Shown piece by piece: positions 62,333-64,000 of a DNA stretch of 64,000 bases. This DNA comes from CALBJU01 sp965247125. GTDB lineage: Bacteria; Bacteroidota; Rhodothermia; Rhodothermales; UBA10348. The DNA lies in NCBI GenBank assembly GCA_965247125.1, contig CBDFGO010000003.1, forward strand, positions 992,001-1,056,000, read 5' to 3'. The position numbers and the translations under genes were made by a program. Positions within the stretch are counted from its first letter, which is position 1, and each line of letters opens with the position of its first letter. The notes beneath the pieces are model-generated. The model saw only the letters and a list, made by a program, of their open reading frames with translations. It was not told where the DNA came from and made no database searches.

Positions 62333-63196
62333 CTATTCAGCACGTTTTCGCAGAATATCACCCGTAAAATGTCCGGGTAGAAGTTCCGATGCGCGCATAC
62401 TTCCGGGTGGCTCATTCCCGCGATCCATCCAAACCGTGGCTTCCGGTGCAAGTTCCAGAATTACCTGTCTGCAAGCACCACAAGGAGTTCCACCTGGCTC
62501 TTTCGGGCAGGACACGAAGACCTCTGTAATGTCTGTGATTCCGTACGATACGGCCGTGGAGAGAACATTTCGCTCTGCACAAAGGATCTGTGACCAGTCA
62601 GGGTGCTCCACGTTGACACCTGGCAGGTGATGCCCCTGCTTGGTCCTGACGACACAGCCCACAGGAAAATCTGATTCGGGAATATGAGCCAATTCAGAGA
62701 TTTCTCTGGCTTCCGTCGCGCCACTGGCCGGATCTTCGCCCCAGTCGGGGATAAGGGGGGACAGTACTTCTCTCGGATCTGGGAGATCGTGAGTGGTCGT
62801 GAGAATATCCGGCTTGAACGACTTCCATTCGAAATTGGGCATGGTGGCTGCGTACGTCATGTCGGACCTGTTGAACGGTACGCTCGATACTACTGCACAA
62901 ATATCCACCCGCCCGAGTGCGTGTAACGTAGACATCGCATTGATGAGAGGGGAGATCGTGAGCGAAAAAGACGCGTTCTCCACCCGCACACCGGGCACCG
63001 TTGCTCCATCTTCCAGAAGAACAACGACTGCTTGCTGCAAGCCGGTGTAAGGCGCGTATGACCGTGACGCCGCAGTTATCGCCAGGTCTCGCAGAATTGA
63101 TATGGTATCTTTCTCTTGAATCACTTGTTTCGGGGTCGCGAGCCGCATAATACGAACCGGATGAGCGATTCTTCGTCGGAGAGCCACCGACATCAC
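62333..63196 (-). CDS. cdd: two-domain cytidine deaminase with C-terminal catalytic domain
   Basis: The enzyme deaminates (deoxy)cytidine to (deoxy)uridine. The 287-residue protein has two deaminase-fold halves. The C-terminal half carries the full zinc site: LCAERNVLSTAVSYG and PCGACRQVILELAP. The N-terminal half (ASRSYAPYTGLQQAVVVLLEDG and VENASFSLTISPLINAM) has the fold but no CAE or PCxxC. That half looks like the inactive second domain of E. coli-type Cdd, so the order of domains is reversed. The true start may be the ATG at 63148 (MRLATPK), as no strong ribosome site is seen at 63196. Confidence 0.82.
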   Translation of the reverse strand: MMSVALRRRIAHPVRIMRLATPKQVIQEKDTISILRDLAITAASRSYAPYTGLQQAVVVLLEDGATVPGVRVENASFSLTISPLINAMSTLHALGRVDICAVVSSVPFNRSDMTYAATMPNFEWKSFKPDILTTTHDLPDPREVLSPLIPDWGEDPASGATEAREISELAHIPESDFPVGCVVRTKQGHHLPGVNVEHPDWSQILCAERNVLSTAVSYGITDITEVFVSCPKEPGGTPCGACRQVILELAPEATVWMDRGNEPPGSMRASELLPGHFTGDILRKRAE

Positions 63197-63322
63197 GTGA
63201 GATTGACATCAAATCGACACGGGCAGGTGTCGCCGGCGTTGTATGGCATGATGGGAGAGGGTAATTTTGTGGTCAGATAAGAATCGTCGTGGATCTGCCC
63301 CGGGGGGATGCTTATGAGAATA

Positions 63323-63406
63323 GCCGGGATGGCGGAATAGGTAGACGCAACGGACTTAAAATCCGTTGGGCGAAAGCCCGTGCGGGTTCGAGTCCCGCTC
63401 TCGGTA
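63323..63406 (+). tRNA. tRNA-Leu (anticodon UAA)
   Basis: The sequence folds as a class II tRNA of 84 bases. The acceptor arm is GCCGGGA with TCTCGGT and discriminator A. The anticodon arm is ACGGA-CTTAAAA-TCCGT with anticodon TAA. The long variable arm is GGGC-GAAA-GCCC, and the T arm is GCGGG-TTCGAGT-CCCGC. The CCA end is not encoded. It stands between cdd and the PD40-repeat gene. Confidence 0.97.
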
Positions 63407-63435
63407 CATTTATGAGTGGCCAGCTGATGATCTGA

Positions 63436-64000
63436 TTAATTAGCTGGCGGCGCCAGTTTATTCAGCTCTTCGAACCAGTTTGTGACGACATTTAGCTGCC
63501 TGGCAATTGTCTCCATTTCAATCGTTTGAACAAGAATGAATCGGTCGCCATCTTCGTCGAAAGCCCATCCTTTTCCACCAAGGTCGACAAATAGGCCATC
63601 AAAGAGCAATACAGGCTCTTCGTGAGAGTAGTTGTCTTCCGGATCTACGCTGACCCGGTATATCTCGCGAACGTTGTTGTAGTAGATAAATTTGCCATCT
63701 TTCGACCAGATTGGATCCAACCCATGTGCTGTGGACAATTGGATATGTTTGTCGGCGTCTGAAAACTCCTTCATGTATACCTCGTACGCTCCTGGTTCGT
63801 CAGACATATACGCGAATGATTTGCCGTCGGGAGAGAAGGTGGCACCCCATTCCCGGTGGACAGAAGCACCTGTAGTGGCGATTACAGAGTCTCCATCTAA
63901 AGACAGCGCCATGATGTCACCCCCTGTATCTGGGTTGGTCTGATTTAAGAGCAGCCATTTTCCGTCATGAGATATCGAGGAAGGCCGTTGACTGATTGAA
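63436..64000 (-). CDS. PD40/TolB-like repeat protein, 3' part only
   Basis: The frame runs off the right edge; 187 codons plus the stop are in the window. The visible part has PD40-type beta-propeller units: RPSSISHDGKWLLLNQTN, WGATFSPDGKSFAYMSDE with YEVYMKEF, and DPIWSKDGKFIYYNN. The sequence resembles C-terminal propellers of large membrane protein kinases common in Rhodothermales-like and Acidobacteria-like genomes; the kinase domain would lie outside the window. An internal ATG at 63912 should not be taken as the start. Confidence 0.8.
   Translation of the reverse strand, partial: SISQRPSSISHDGKWLLLNQTNPDTGGDIMALSLDGDSVIATTGASVHREWGATFSPDGKSFAYMSDEPGAYEVYMKEFSDADKHIQLSTAHGLDPIWSKDGKFIYYNNVREIYRVSVDPEDNYSHEEPVLLFDGLFVDLGGKGWAFDEDGDRFILVQTIEMETIARQLNVVTNWFEELNKLAPPAN

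Overview
The window reads as chromosomal DNA of a free-living, aerobic, heterotrophic Gram-negative bacterium of the Bacteroidota group. A Rhodothermales or Balneolales-like lineage is my inference. The signs are many short lipoproteins, a carboxypeptidase-regulatory-like surface protein, a lamin-tail protein with a FlgD or type IX-secretion-like C-terminus, S9 and M28 peptidases, an ELWxxDG-repeat lipoprotein, and a SUF-only iron-sulfur system in the order sufBCDSET. GC looks close to 50 percent. Genes are dense on both strands, and several convergent neighbours share their stop codons.

Layout. 1-3.1 kb: 3' end of a STAS-domain gene, a hairpin, purA and an orphan histidine kinase. 3.2-4.6 kb: a complete IS256-family element with 26-bp inverted repeats and a 9-bp target duplication. 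It sits in the 3' end of a membrane anti-sigma-like gene whose original tail can still be read on the far side. 4.6-14 kb: a DUF62 SAM hydroxide adenosyltransferase, a YraN-like protein, a surface protein, a large acyl-CoA synthetase, an ELW-repeat lipoprotein, and hmgA plus hpd of tyrosine breakdown. 14.6-24 kb: an unknown exported protein translationally coupled to acuI, a GspE/PilB-type ATPase with a separate copy of its N-terminal module, a GltS-like symporter, an acyltransferase, an HU protein and a zinc-ribbon/TPR membrane protein. 24-36 kb: DinB, a GMC oxidoreductase with its small subunit, a helix-hairpin-helix lipoprotein, speB, typA, rsgA, an M28 peptidase and a PLP decarboxylase. 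36-40 kb: a TPM protein, an S9 peptidase followed by a strong terminator, and a double-VOC protein.

40.2-49.4 kb is an iron-sulfur and haem block: sufBCDSET on the minus strand, a divergent A-type carrier, two tandem DUF192 lipoproteins, and hemW, which appears to start at CTG. A palindrome in the sufB/A-type-carrier intergenic region looks like an operator for a metal-responsive repressor. 49.5-52.9 kb is a complete fixABCX operon (electron-transfer flavoprotein, quinone reductase and ferredoxin). 52.9-64 kb holds clpC with a lysine/alanine-rich tail, a second A-type carrier preceded by three 21-bp tandem repeats, a lamin-tail protein, an M20 amidohydrolase, a von Willebrand membrane protein, a CaCA antiporter, a two-domain cytidine deaminase with its catalytic domain at the C-terminus, tRNA-Leu(UAA), and the 3' part of a PD40/TolB-like repeat protein.

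I found no CRISPR array, prophage, rRNA or clear defence island. The most unusual readings are the dissected IS256 insertion, the non-canonical hemW start, fixABCX outside an obvious nitrogen-fixation setting, the swapped cytidine deaminase domains and the putative suf operator.
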